From positions 1 through 64,000 of the forward strand of contig NZ_WJYA01000004.1 of NCBI RefSeq assembly GCF_009709615.1: a DNA stretch of 64,000 nt. The letters are read 5' to 3'. The position numbers and the translations under genes were made by a program. How positions within the stretch are numbered: position 1 is the first letter of the stretch; every line of letters begins with the position of its first letter. Below, in pieces: positions 57,026 through 64,000 of the stretch. The stretch is from Winogradskyella ouciana. GTDB lineage: Bacteria > Bacteroidota > Bacteroidia > Flavobacteriales > Flavobacteriaceae. The notes beneath the pieces were generated by a model, which saw nothing but the letters and a program-made list of their open reading frames with translations, made no database searches and had not been told where the DNA came from.

Positions 57026-57127
57026 CGGAAAAAAGTAAGCAGTATTCAGTATTTAGTAAGCAGTATCAATCATGCTATTTTGATTTTCAATGGTAACAAA
57101 CGGCAGAAATAATCTACTAACAAGTAG

Positions 57128-57135
57128 TATATTTG
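57128..57135 (+). promoter_or_regulatory. Bacteroidota -7 promoter box for the TerB/J-domain gene
   Basis: TATATTTG matches TAnnTTTG, 26 nt before the ATG at 57162. No TTG -33 element is obvious. Confidence 0.45.
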
Positions 57136-57161
57136 AATTTTAATAGATAACGAGAGAATAC

Positions 57162-57950
57162 ATGAGTTTTGCAAAATGGATAGGAGGTGCCATAGGCTGG
57201 TCATTTGGTGGGCCAATTGGTGCTATAATCGGATTGGCAATAGGAAGTTTTGTTGATAATTTAGCTGGAAACGGAACTCCACTGCTAGGTGAGCAACAAA
57301 CAGGAAGGCAAAGACGGGACCCTTATAGTCAACGACGAACACAAACCAGAACTAGTCGCCCTCAAACACAATCTGGTGATTTTGAAGTGAGCCTTTTAAT
57401 ATTGGCTTCAGTTGTGATAAAGGCAGATGGTAAACAAGATCAACGTGAGCTGGATTACGTACGTCAGCAGTTTAGAAATATGTATGGTAAGGAACGTGCC
57501 AACCACGCCTTTAAGTTATTTAAGGGTATAACCAAACAAAACATTTCTACGCACAAAGTTTGTACTCAAATACGTCAAATGATGGATCATCCATCACGTT
57601 TGCAACTGCTTCATTTTTTATTCGGGATTGCTAAAGCAGATGGCCATGTAACGGAAGACGAAATGCGACAAATCTATACCATTTCTGGGTATTTGGGCAT
57701 TAGCAGCAAGGATTTTGAAAGTATAAAGGCGATGTTTTATAACAGTTCTGACAATGCCTACAAAATTCTGGAAATCGATAAATCGGTTTCTGATGATGAA
57801 GTAAAACGTGCTTACCGAAAAATGGCAAAGAAATACCATCCAGATCGAGTTGGACATCTAGGCAAGGAGCACCAAGAAGGAGCAGAGGAAAAGTTTAGGC
57901 AAGTGCAGGAAGCTTATGAGCATATTCAGAAAGAACGTGGGTTTAAATAG
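57162..57950 (+). CDS. TerB-like and DnaJ-domain membrane-associated co-chaperone (DjlA-like)
   Basis: A 262-aa protein of the DjlA-like architecture. A glycine-rich hydrophobic N-terminus (about 5-35) may insert in the inner membrane. A Gln/Arg-rich linker follows, then a TerB-type helical domain (about 75-190, with [18 protein letters not shown] and [11 protein letters not shown]). The C-terminal J domain (about 196-262) has the HPD motif at 226-228 and would stimulate a DnaK partner. DjlA is a known DnaK co-chaperone in proteobacteria; the role here is inferred by architecture. Confidence 0.85.
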   Translation: MSFAKWIGGAIGWSFGGPIGAIIGLAIGSFVDNLAGNGTPLLGEQQTGRQRRDPYSQRRTQTRTSRPQTQSGDFEVSLLILASVVIKADGKQDQRELDYVRQQFRNMYGKERANHAFKLFKGITKQNISTHKVCTQIRQMMDHPSRLQLLHFLFGIAKADGHVTEDEMRQIYTISGYLGISSKDFESIKAMFYNSSDNAYKILEIDKSVSDDEVKRAYRKMAKKYHPDRVGHLGKEHQEGAEEKFRQVQEAYEHIQKERGFK

Positions 57951-57955
57951 GTTTC

Positions 57956-57993
57956 AGTAAGTAGTAAGTAGTAAGTAGTAAGCAGTAAGCAGT
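57956..57993 (+). repeat. Heptanucleotide tandem repeat
   Basis: About five units of AGTAAG(T/C) in a row just after the TerB/J-domain gene. A related AAGTAAGCAGTATTCAGT sequence lies at 57034-57066 in front of the same gene, so similar repeats flank it. Confidence 0.65.
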
Positions 57994-58041
57994 CTGTGAA
58001 AAGCAAAATCAAAAATCGTAATTCGTAAATCAAAAATTGAT

Positions 58042-59205
58042 TTACCCTCTAAACAAAAAGAAGTCATCTTTCATATCTTCAATCTGAGCATCTTCGTTGG
58101 TAATAATATAGTCGATGGCTTTAGACGTGAATTCATCGCCTTTTTCAGTAAGGGAAACGATATTATTGTCAATAGTGATCATATTGTTTTTCTGCGCTAA
58201 GTCTAATACAGATTTTGAACGCACTTTTTGCCAATTGATATGCTCGTTGAGATGTTTTACATGGCGTTCAGAGATTTCATCATGGTTTTTTAAATGCAGT
58301 AAAAAGGTGATAAGCGATACTTCTCTACGCTGTTGTTTTTCGCGATACATCACCGCTATAATACCTTTTGTTGGTGCAAATAGATAGACCAACAGAAAAA
58401 CAAGTCCTAGTACTGAGGTTATGGAACCAGAAATGGAAGCATCTAGCCAATGTGCTACCCAATAGCCTAAAATGGCACTAAAAATCCCAAATCCAATAGA
58501 AAGTCCAAGCATTTTCTTTAAATCCGTCGTTAAAAGATAAGCCGCTGCAGCAGGTGCAATCATAAGGGCAACGACTAAAATAGCACCAACAGCATCAAAA
58601 GCACCAACGGTTGTTACGGACGACACCGACATTAAACCATAGTGAATAATGGCTGGAGAAAACCCAAGAGATGCGGCTAAGCCTTTATCAAACGTGCTGA
58701 CTTTTAATTCCTTAAAAAACGTAAACAGTAAGGTGATTGTAATAAGCAGAATTGTCCCAACGATCCAAAGTGATTTTGGACCGACATCAGTGCCACCAAT
58801 AAGTAGCCTATCAAAAGGAGCAAAGGCCAGTTCACCCAATAAAACGGCATCAACATCCAAATGTACGTCGTTGGCGTTTTTGGCAATCATAATCACACCA
58901 ATACTGAACAATGCAGGAAACACCAAGCCTATAGCTGTGTCTTCCTTTACCAGTCCTGTTTTTTGAATATACTCTACTAAAATTACGGTGATAATTCCTG
59001 TTAAGGCTGCTAAAAGAATGAGTAACGGTGAGTTTAAATCATGAGTTATAAAAAAGCCTATAACGATACCTGGCAAGATGGAATGGCTAATGGCATCGCT
59101 AATCATTGCCATTTTTCTGAGCACCAAAAATGTTCCTGGTATGGCACAGGCCACCGCAACCAAACTTGCAATCAACTGTATTTCAAACTGTGCGCTACTC
59201 ATCAT
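58042..59205 (-). CDS. Metal ABC transporter permease with C-terminal winged-helix-like tail (second permease)
   Basis: A 387-aa membrane permease of the ABC-3 (ZnuB/MntB) family for Mn, Zn or Fe. I chose the ATG at 59205; a TTG at 59244 would add 13 residues that belong to the preceding gene's tail. About eight to nine transmembrane helices occupy 1-280, with the family motif RKMAMISDAISHSILPG near the start and GAILVVALMIAPAA. The C-terminal 105 residues are cytoplasmic and soluble; the end of this part (NMITIDNNIVSLTEKGDEF) resembles the wing of DtxR-type repressors. It overlaps the first permease by 11 nt, so the pair is co-translated. Confidence 0.85.
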   Translation of the reverse strand: MMSSAQFEIQLIASLVAVACAIPGTFLVLRKMAMISDAISHSILPGIVIGFFITHDLNSPLLILLAALTGIITVILVEYIQKTGLVKEDTAIGLVFPALFSIGVIMIAKNANDVHLDVDAVLLGELAFAPFDRLLIGGTDVGPKSLWIVGTILLITITLLFTFFKELKVSTFDKGLAASLGFSPAIIHYGLMSVSSVTTVGAFDAVGAILVVALMIAPAAAAYLLTTDLKKMLGLSIGFGIFSAILGYWVAHWLDASISGSITSVLGLVFLLVYLFAPTKGIIAVMYREKQQRREVSLITFLLHLKNHDEISERHVKHLNEHINWQKVRSKSVLDLAQKNNMITIDNNIVSLTEKGDEFTSKAIDYIITNEDAQIEDMKDDFFLFRG

Positions 59206-60325
59206 TTTCGTTTTGCTGGTTGTATAAATTTGAAGCTGTTTCAAACCCTTTTTCAGTGAGACTCCACATATTGCCCTGTAGTTCTACATAACCTTTATCC
59301 ACCAATTTCTGTAAAGTGCCTTTGGTATAACCTTGAAAGTTGTTCAAAATAATAATAGCATGTGGATGCGAAATATCCTCGTGCGTTGCAGCAATGTTAT
59401 GCATAAATGCCAATGTTTTGTGTAATTCCAAATCACGACGATTTTTAATAAATCGAATTTGTTTAAACAATAAGCCTCGACTAGGCGAAAACACAAAAGA
59501 AACAATAACAAAAACCGCTGCTACCAAGACAATGACAGGTCCAGTGGATAAATTATTCTGACTGGCACTAATCGCAGTACCAAATACTCCTGAAAATGCT
59601 CCAAAGAGCGCAGCCAAAAACACCATAGCAGATAATTTGTTGGTCCATTGCCTTGCTGCTGCAGCTGGTGCCAAGAGCATAGCGCTCATTAATACCACAC
59701 CAACAGTTTGTAAGCCTAAAACAATGGCCAAAACAATAAAACTGGTAATAAGTATATCAATAGTTTTGGTGTTAAAGCCAAGTGTTTTGGTATAATCAGC
59801 ATCAAAAAGCAGTATTTTGAATTCTTTCCAAAAGGTGAGCATAATGATTAAACAGATTCCTGTAACAATTGCCATTAGCCATACATCACTTTCTACCAAG
59901 GTTGCTGCCTGTCCAAAAAGGTATTTATCCAATCCAGCTTGATTGGCATTGGGCTGTTTTTGAATAAAGGTCAACAGCAACATACCAAAGCCGAAAAACA
60001 AGGATAAAATCAAGCCTAAAGCCGTGTCTGATTTTAAATGGGTTTTTGTAACAATACCTCGAATCCAGAAGGTGCCAATAAGACCACTGACCAGTGCTCC
60101 GAGCAATAAGGTGTTACTATCCTTTGCACCAGTAATTAAAAAAGCGATGGCAATACCTGGTAATGCAGCGTGTGAAATCGCATCTCCGAGTAAACTCTGT
60201 TTTCTGAGTACGGCGAAACTGCCCAACATTCCGGTTACCGCACCTAGTATGGCAGTACCAAGAGTTATGGTTCTAAGTGTGTAGTCTGTGAAGACGAGTT
60301 CTATGTATTCTGTTAAGTCTATAAT
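59195..60325 (-). CDS. Metal ABC transporter permease with C-terminal winged-helix-like tail (first permease)
   Basis: A permease of the same family as its neighbour. From the first ATG (60229) the product begins MLGSFAVLRKQSLLGDAISH, in the middle of transmembrane helix 1. The same frame stays open upstream to a stop at 60332-60334, and codes for YIELVFTDYTLRTITLGTA and ILGAVTG, which is the rest of that helix. No ATG, GTG or TTG occurs there; ATT (60323-60325) is the best candidate start, giving 376 aa. The C-terminal part (about 295-376, with KGYVELQGNMWSLTEKGFE) again resembles a DtxR wing. Repeats lie directly upstream. The start is the uncertain point; the family is not. Confidence 0.8.
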   Translation of the reverse strand: MIDLTEYIELVFTDYTLRTITLGTAILGAVTGMLGSFAVLRKQSLLGDAISHAALPGIAIAFLITGAKDSNTLLLGALVSGLIGTFWIRGIVTKTHLKSDTALGLILSLFFGFGMLLLTFIQKQPNANQAGLDKYLFGQAATLVESDVWLMAIVTGICLIIMLTFWKEFKILLFDADYTKTLGFNTKTIDILITSFIVLAIVLGLQTVGVVLMSAMLLAPAAAARQWTNKLSAMVFLAALFGAFSGVFGTAISASQNNLSTGPVIVLVAAVFVIVSFVFSPSRGLLFKQIRFIKNRRDLELHKTLAFMHNIAATHEDISHPHAIIILNNFQGYTKGTLQKLVDKGYVELQGNMWSLTEKGFETASNLYNQQNENDE

Positions 60326-60337
60326 TTTCTTTTATTT

Positions 60338-60377
60338 GTCATTGCGAAGCTGATTTTTAATCAGCTGCGGCAATCTG
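60338..60377. repeat. Short dispersed element, GTCATTGCGA family (copy 3)
   Basis: GTCATTGCGAAGCTGA ... GCGGCAATCTG with a perfect internal hairpin AGCTGATT/AATCAGCT (60348-60355 with 60359-60366). It is a shorter relative of the elements at 48902 and 56483. Confidence 0.55.
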
Positions 60378-60389
60378 TTTTTTTTCTTT

Positions 60390-60554
60390 TGTTCATTTTG
60401 TCTTGATACAAAACGAACCGAAAAATCACGATCAAAATTAGGAAATTGCTAAAGCACCATTCACTTTCAGAACTTCGTGCTTAAGGCTACGCCTTGCATC
60501 TTCGTTCTTTCGTTCATTATTTCTGAATTTTGATGTTTCCGACCTTGTCGGAAT
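60390..60554. repeat. 165-bp dispersed repeat, copy 1
   Basis: A noncoding 165-bp unit repeated at 61424-61587. By hand alignment the two differ at about ten positions. Both end in a short hairpin CCGAC-NNN-GTCGG whose loop differs (CTT here, ACA in copy 2) while the stem is kept. An inner AAGGCTACGCCTT hairpin is identical in both. The copies are in direct orientation and flank the ATPase gene. Confidence 0.8.
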
Positions 60555-60638
60555 ATCAAGTTCGATTTATATTTTGGTTTTCATTAGTTAGAGTATGTAC
60601 TGCAAACTGCGACTGAACACTGTATACTTTACACTTTT

Positions 60639-61412
60639 CTACTCTTGTATACTTACCTTATAATTAATACCATAAGTCTTCGTCAAATTATCATCACTAA
60701 AAATATCCTTTACTGGTCCTGTAGCAATTTTCTTCACATTTAAGAAGGTCACCCAATCGAAATATTCTGGTACGGTTTGTAAATCGTGATGAACAACAAT
60801 AACCGTTTTACCAGCTTTTCTTAAGGCTTTTAATATATTGATGATGGCGATTTCAGTTGAAGCATCAACACCTTGAAACGGTTCGTCCATAAAATAGATG
60901 GATGCATTTTGTACCAAGGCTCTTGCCAAAAATATACGCTGCTGTTGCCCTCCTGAAAGTTGACTGATTTGTCTGTTTTTAAAAGGTAGCATACCTACTT
61001 TCTCCAGAGCCTCAAGTGCAGCTTTCTTTTCTTTTTGTCCTGGTCGTTTAATCCAGCCCAGACTTCCGTAGGTGCCCATCATAACCACATCTAAAGCGGT
61101 TGTTGGAAAATCCCAATCGACACTTCCTTTTTGAGGCACGTAAGCTACTAGCTGTCGTTGCTTTTCGTAGGGTTTGTCGTATATGGCGACGCTACCAGCT
61201 ATGGGTTTTAAAATACCAAGAATAGATTTTATCAAGGTTGATTTTCCTGCTCCGTTTGGCCCAACAATAGCCATAAGAACTCCTTCTGGAATTTCTAAAT
61301 CGATATCCCAGAGTACGGGTTTGTAGTTGTAGGCTACGGTGAGGTCATCTACTTTAACTGCTACCACTCCTGCGGAAGCAGGAGTCTCATTGTCTTTAGT
61401 TTGTTTCTTCAT
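60639..61412 (-). CDS. Metal ABC transporter ATP-binding protein
   Basis: A 257-aa ATPase of the ZnuC/MntA type. Walker A is GPNGAGKST (about 54-62), the signature is LSGGQQQR, Walker B is IYFMDEPF and the H loop is VVHHDL. The ATG at 61412 is the only reasonable start. The first residues ([17 protein letters not shown]) are poorly conserved in look and partly encoded by a perfect palindrome. It works with the two downstream permeases and the upstream binding protein, although it is separated from both neighbours by direct copies of a 165-bp repeat. Confidence 0.9.
   Translation of the reverse strand: MKKQTKDNETPASAGVVAVKVDDLTVAYNYKPVLWDIDLEIPEGVLMAIVGPNGAGKSTLIKSILGILKPIAGSVAIYDKPYEKQRQLVAYVPQKGSVDWDFPTTALDVVMMGTYGSLGWIKRPGQKEKKAALEALEKVGMLPFKNRQISQLSGGQQQRIFLARALVQNASIYFMDEPFQGVDASTEIAIINILKALRKAGKTVIVVHHDLQTVPEYFDWVTFLNVKKIATGPVKDIFSDDNLTKTYGINYKVSIQE
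61366..61385. repeat. Short palindrome inside the ATPase coding start
   Basis: ACTCCTGC (61366-61373) pairs perfectly with GCAGGAGT (61378-61385) around GGAA. It encodes residues in the region ETPASAG of the ATPase N-terminus. The sequence looks like an intergenic CTCCTGC...GCAGGAG-type repeat that has become part of the gene. Confidence 0.5.
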
Positions 61413-61423
61413 AATTTAATTTA

Positions 61424-61587
61424 TGTTCATTTTGCCTTGATGCAAAACGAACCAAAAAATCACGATCAAAATTAGGAAATTGCGAAGCACCATTCGCTTT
61501 CAGAACTTCGTGCTTAAGGCTACGCCTTGCATCTTCGTTCTTTCGCTCATTATTTCTGAATTTTGATGTTTCCGACACAGTCGGAAT
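61424..61587. repeat. 165-bp dispersed repeat, copy 2
   Basis: Direct repeat of 60390-60554, lying between the binding-protein and ATPase genes. A 66-codon ORF reading leftward through it is an artefact of the repeat. Confidence 0.8.
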
Positions 61588-61646
61588 TAGGGACATTCAT
61601 TTATGCTATTTTCTGTTCTTTTGGTTTATTTCTCACTAATCACTAA

Positions 61647-62558
61647 TCACTTCAAAGCATTTACAATCGTATTCACATTATACTCAAACATACCAACATA
61701 GGTCCCTTCAACTGTACCAGCATTTCCAAGGGCATCAGAATATAAGGTGCCTCCAATTTCTACTTCATGACCTTTTGACTTTACAGCAGCTTGTAGTGCT
61801 TCAATCGTTCGTTTTGGCACAGAGCTTTCTACAAAAATAGCTTTGATTTGTTTTTCAATAATAAAAGCAGCTAATTTCTGTACATCTTGAACGCCAGCTT
61901 CTGTTGCAGTGGATAATCCTTGAAGGCCGACCACTTCAAAATCGTAAGCTTTACCGAAGTAATTAAAGGCATCATGCGCTGTCACCAATATTCTCTTTTC
62001 TTTTGGAAGCGTTTCGATAACGGTCCTTACTTTTTCTTGAAGTTCATCCAATTCTGATAAATATTTCATTTTATTGGCTTCAAATGTGTCCTTGTTTTCT
62101 GGATTATTTTCAGATAGAACTTCTGTTACTTTTTCAGCAAATTGCTTAAAATAGTCAATATTAAACCATACATGCGGATCGTAATTGGAAGCAAAGTAAT
62201 CAGAACCAATCAATCCTTTTTTGTCTAGTTGATCGGCCAATGCTATAGGAGTTTTCGCTTGATTACCCATTTTTTCAAAAACCTCTACTAGTTTACCTTC
62301 AAGATGCAACCCATTATAAAAAATAATATCTGCATTAAACAGTTTTGTTACGTCACCTTCACTTGCTTTGTACAGGTGAGGATCAACTCCACTTCCCATT
62401 AAACCTTCTACATTAATAGCATCTCCACCAATGTTTTTTACCAAATCGGTAATCATAGTTGTTGTGGTAACTACATTTAATTTGCCATTGTCGTTTTTCT
62501 CGTTTTTACAGCCAAATACTGTTATTAATAAGAGAAATAGTAGTGTTATATTTTTCAT
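61647..62558 (-). CDS. Metal-binding lipoprotein of the ABC transporter (TroA/ZnuA family)
   Basis: A 303-aa solute-binding lipoprotein of cluster A-I for Mn, Zn or Fe. The lipobox TVFGC places the lipidated cysteine at residue 17. The metal ligands read His61 (DPHLYKAS), His129 (DPHVWFN), His195 (TAHDAFNYF) and Asp275 (YSDALG), with Glu244 nearby. This His-His-His-Asp pattern is that of TroA and ZnuA; the Mn-specific PsaA type has Glu in the third place. There is no His-rich loop. With the DtxR-type repressor in the same locus, manganese is favoured, but zinc is possible. Confidence 0.9.
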   Translation of the reverse strand: MKNITLLFLLLITVFGCKNEKNDNGKLNVVTTTTMITDLVKNIGGDAINVEGLMGSGVDPHLYKASEGDVTKLFNADIIFYNGLHLEGKLVEVFEKMGNQAKTPIALADQLDKKGLIGSDYFASNYDPHVWFNIDYFKQFAEKVTEVLSENNPENKDTFEANKMKYLSELDELQEKVRTVIETLPKEKRILVTAHDAFNYFGKAYDFEVVGLQGLSTATEAGVQDVQKLAAFIIEKQIKAIFVESSVPKRTIEALQAAVKSKGHEVEIGGTLYSDALGNAGTVEGTYVGMFEYNVNTIVNALK

Positions 62559-62577
62559 TTAAATTTTGTTTTCAATT

Positions 62578-62604
62578 GCATTTCGACTGCGCTCAATGTG
62601 ACAC
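62578..62604 (-). repeat. Dispersed intergenic repeat, GAGCGCAGTCGA family (copy 3)
   Basis: GCATTTCGACTGCGCTCAATGTGACA lies between the outer-membrane-type and binding-protein genes. It is the reverse complement of the core at 51127. Confidence 0.6.
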
Positions 62605-62622
62605 GCACAGTAAAAATTATCT

Positions 62623-63432
62623 TTATTTTTTCTTTCTTATTCTATAACTTAATCCAGCTCCAATTAAAATATCTTGCCCTTCGGTAAAACTTGTACCGAA
62701 ATAGGCATCAAGTTGTAAATCGTTGCAAACTAAATAAGTGAGTCCGGCATCCCAAAAGTGGTTGGCAGAACTGTCTTCTGGCAAGTCTCCATACACTTCA
62801 GCGTACATTCCGAATTTTTCTGTAAAACTATAACCATAAGCAAGCGTATAGATTGCTGCAGCTTCAGGAGAGTCATCTCCCCATTGTGCACCAATATTAT
62901 AACCAAGACTAGAATTTTCACTCAAAGTATGTGATAGCGAAAGTCTAAAATCTACTCCCGTATATTCTGGTCTGTAGTCTTCTGCAGCACTAAATACCGG
63001 AAATACATGGCCTATCAATGCGATCTCTGGCATACAGCCATCTTCTTCGGCAATATCTAACTTCAAACCAAGTAATAATGGAGAAAGACCACTGGTAACA
63101 TTATCTAATTTGTTGCCGTTTACTGTGGTTACGCCTTCAACAAAATCCCAGCCTAATCGAAATTCCAGATTATCTAAAATTCCGTAACGTATCAGCATAG
63201 TGTTGTACGTGTAGTTTTCAGACTTAATATTATTCTCTTCAAAGGATTCGTAAAGTCCTCCGGTTTCAAATTGTAAAACTCCTTTGCCCACGGTTGAAGA
63301 GGCTTCAGTTGCATCTGGTCTATCGGTTACTAATGCTTCTACATTATCAGTTTCTTGTGCAAAACCAAATTGTAACGCGGTAAATAAAGTGAGACTCAAT
63401 AATAAATTTCTGTTAGTTAGCTTCATTGACAT
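62623..63432 (-). CDS. Outer-membrane beta-barrel transporter-like protein
   Basis: A 269-aa secreted beta-rich protein. The signal peptide covers about 1-25 (ending FGFAQ). The mature part shows alternating amphipathic strands and a terminal aromatic-poor strand (GAGLSYRIRKKK), and opens with LVTDRPDATEASSTV, a hallmark of the transporter/MetA-pathway (phenol degradation) barrel family. It probably sits in the outer membrane and could pass the metal served by this locus, which is inference. The gene overlaps the repressor stop by about 20 nt, so the two are co-translated. Confidence 0.72.
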   Translation of the reverse strand: MSMKLTNRNLLLSLTLFTALQFGFAQETDNVEALVTDRPDATEASSTVGKGVLQFETGGLYESFEENNIKSENYTYNTMLIRYGILDNLEFRLGWDFVEGVTTVNGNKLDNVTSGLSPLLLGLKLDIAEEDGCMPEIALIGHVFPVFSAAEDYRPEYTGVDFRLSLSHTLSENSSLGYNIGAQWGDDSPEAAAIYTLAYGYSFTEKFGMYAEVYGDLPEDSSANHFWDAGLTYLVCNDLQLDAYFGTSFTEGQDILIGAGLSYRIRKKK

Positions 63433-64000
63433 AAATTAAGGTTGTAAAATCTTCGTTTAATAAAATTGTGTTGTTTTCAACTGAGAGTTCAGTCATTTTG
63501 TTGTTTTTGAATTGCTTTGAAACTTTGATTTCATTGCCATATTTTAATTTGTGATGCGCGCAAAATTCAAAAAATTCCTTGTCATCGCTTGTTAAGCGAG
63601 AAATGACATATTTTTTTCCTTCAACAGCATTAGAAAGCGGAATGGAAGTATCCGTTGTTGTTATTTCTCCTTCAGAATTTGGAATTGGGTCACCATGCGG
63701 ATCAAACTTAGGATTGCCAAGATACTCGCTGATTTTATTGGCCAGCAAATCTGAAGTTTGATGCTCTAAAAGCTCTGCTTCTCTGTGGATGTCGTGCAAA
63801 GACATATCAAACATTTTAAATAGAAAGGCTTCCCAAAGACGATGTTTTCTAATCACATTGAGCGCCATTTTTTTGCCTTTATCTGTTAGCTGTAATTCTT
63901 GATACTTTTCATAATGCAGCAAATCCTTTATAGCCAGTTTTTTTGCCATATCGGTTGCAGCAGCATTGGATATACCAAGTTTTTTAGCAATATTCCCAGG
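63413..64000 (-). CDS. DtxR/MntR-family metal-dependent repressor (5' end beyond the window)
   Basis: The frame runs from the window end to the stop at 63413 (195 residues seen). The winged helix is entered midway at PGNIAKKLGISNAAATDMAKK and continues through YQELQLTDKGKKMAL, so the first ATG in the window (63949) is not the start. The metal-binding/dimer domain follows (HRLWEAFLF ... HREAELLEHQ), and the C-terminus is an SH3/FeoA-like domain (from about EGKKYVISRL). This is the DtxR family; MntR-like manganese or IdeR-like iron sensing cannot be told apart here. Its downstream genes form the uptake system it presumably controls. Confidence 0.88.
   Translation of the reverse strand, partial: PGNIAKKLGISNAAATDMAKKLAIKDLLHYEKYQELQLTDKGKKMALNVIRKHRLWEAFLFKMFDMSLHDIHREAELLEHQTSDLLANKISEYLGNPKFDPHGDPIPNSEGEITTTDTSIPLSNAVEGKKYVISRLTSDDKEFFEFCAHHKLKYGNEIKVSKQFKNNKMTELSVENNTILLNEDFTTLIYVNEAN

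Larger units (their letters stand above)
60326..60638. other. Gap of 313 bp made mainly of dispersed repeats
   Basis: It contains a short GTCATTGCGA-type element (60338-60377), one copy of the 165-bp repeat (60390-60554) and a TACTGCAAACTGC-type repeat (about 60597-60645). There is no credible gene or T-run terminator. It separates the ATPase and permease genes of what should be one operon. Confidence 0.65.

Noticed and set aside
61396..61596. Minus-strand ORF of 66 codons across the 165-bp repeat
   Set aside because: It overlaps the ATPase start and is made almost wholly of the dispersed repeat. The other repeat copy does not keep an equivalent gene.
1..64000. Prophage, transposase, integron or tRNA genes
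   Set aside because: I saw no integrase, transposase or phage structural protein and no cloverleaf-like sequence. The only mobile-looking features are noncoding repeats.

Overview
The window is AT-rich chromosomal DNA from a member of the Flavobacteriaceae (Bacteroidota). Four things point there: a GldH gliding-motility lipoprotein, several large secreted proteins with type IX secretion (T9SS) C-terminal sorting regions, a fused HemC-HemD enzyme, and promoters of the Bacteroidota TAnnTTTG type. I saw no tRNA or rRNA gene, CRISPR array, transposase or phage gene. Most of the window is ordinary chromosome. The accessory features are a cluster of large secreted peptidases and several dispersed intergenic repeat families.

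Layout. 1-9 kb: the end of an unidentified gene, the tRNA hydroxylase TrhO, a secreted M23 peptidase (minus strand), the tight ricT-gldH-penicillin-binding protein 1A run, and a two-subunit 3-oxoacid CoA-transferase. 9-10.7 kb: a duplicated-ATPase peptide ABC transporter protein. 10.9-24.7 kb: three giant T9SS-secreted metallopeptidases (one M14 carboxypeptidase and two tandem reprolysin-like paralogues) that share modules in a mosaic way. 24.7-29 kb: a minus-strand run with a 3'-5' exonuclease, a CPBP membrane protease, a serine hydrolase, Ogt and a CNNM/CBS protein.

29-49.6 kb holds nearly the whole protoporphyrin-dependent haem pathway: hemB, hemF, hemE, hemCD and hemA on the minus strand, hemH and hemJ on the plus strand. 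Interspersed are an EI24-family protein, a GNAT acetyltransferase, a TPR-HTH regulator, an AraC regulator divergent from hemA, a 1173-aa TraB/GumN-type protein, a MATE exporter and a BNR-repeat secreted protein. 49.6-58 kb: a histidine kinase, an enoyl-CoA hydratase, a PA0069-type radical SAM protein, a small secreted protein, a second AraC regulator with a 57-aa gene behind it, an HD hydrolase, an acyltransferase, a bacilliredoxin and a TerB/J-domain protein.

58-64 kb is a minus-strand metal uptake locus. In transcription order it has a DtxR/MntR-type repressor (cut by the window end), an outer-membrane-type protein, a TroA/ZnuA-like binding lipoprotein, an ATPase and two permeases. The regulator family and the binding-protein ligands suggest manganese, with zinc or iron not excluded. 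Both permeases carry C-terminal tails that resemble a DtxR-type winged helix. Two copies of a 165-bp dispersed repeat flank the ATPase gene, and one lies just upstream of a permease whose conserved N-terminus has no ATG, GTG or TTG start.

I did not find a clearly new defence or biosynthetic system. The strongest leads are the winged-helix permease tails with the start-less permease, the mosaic peptidase trio, the long TraB-family protein and the repeat families.
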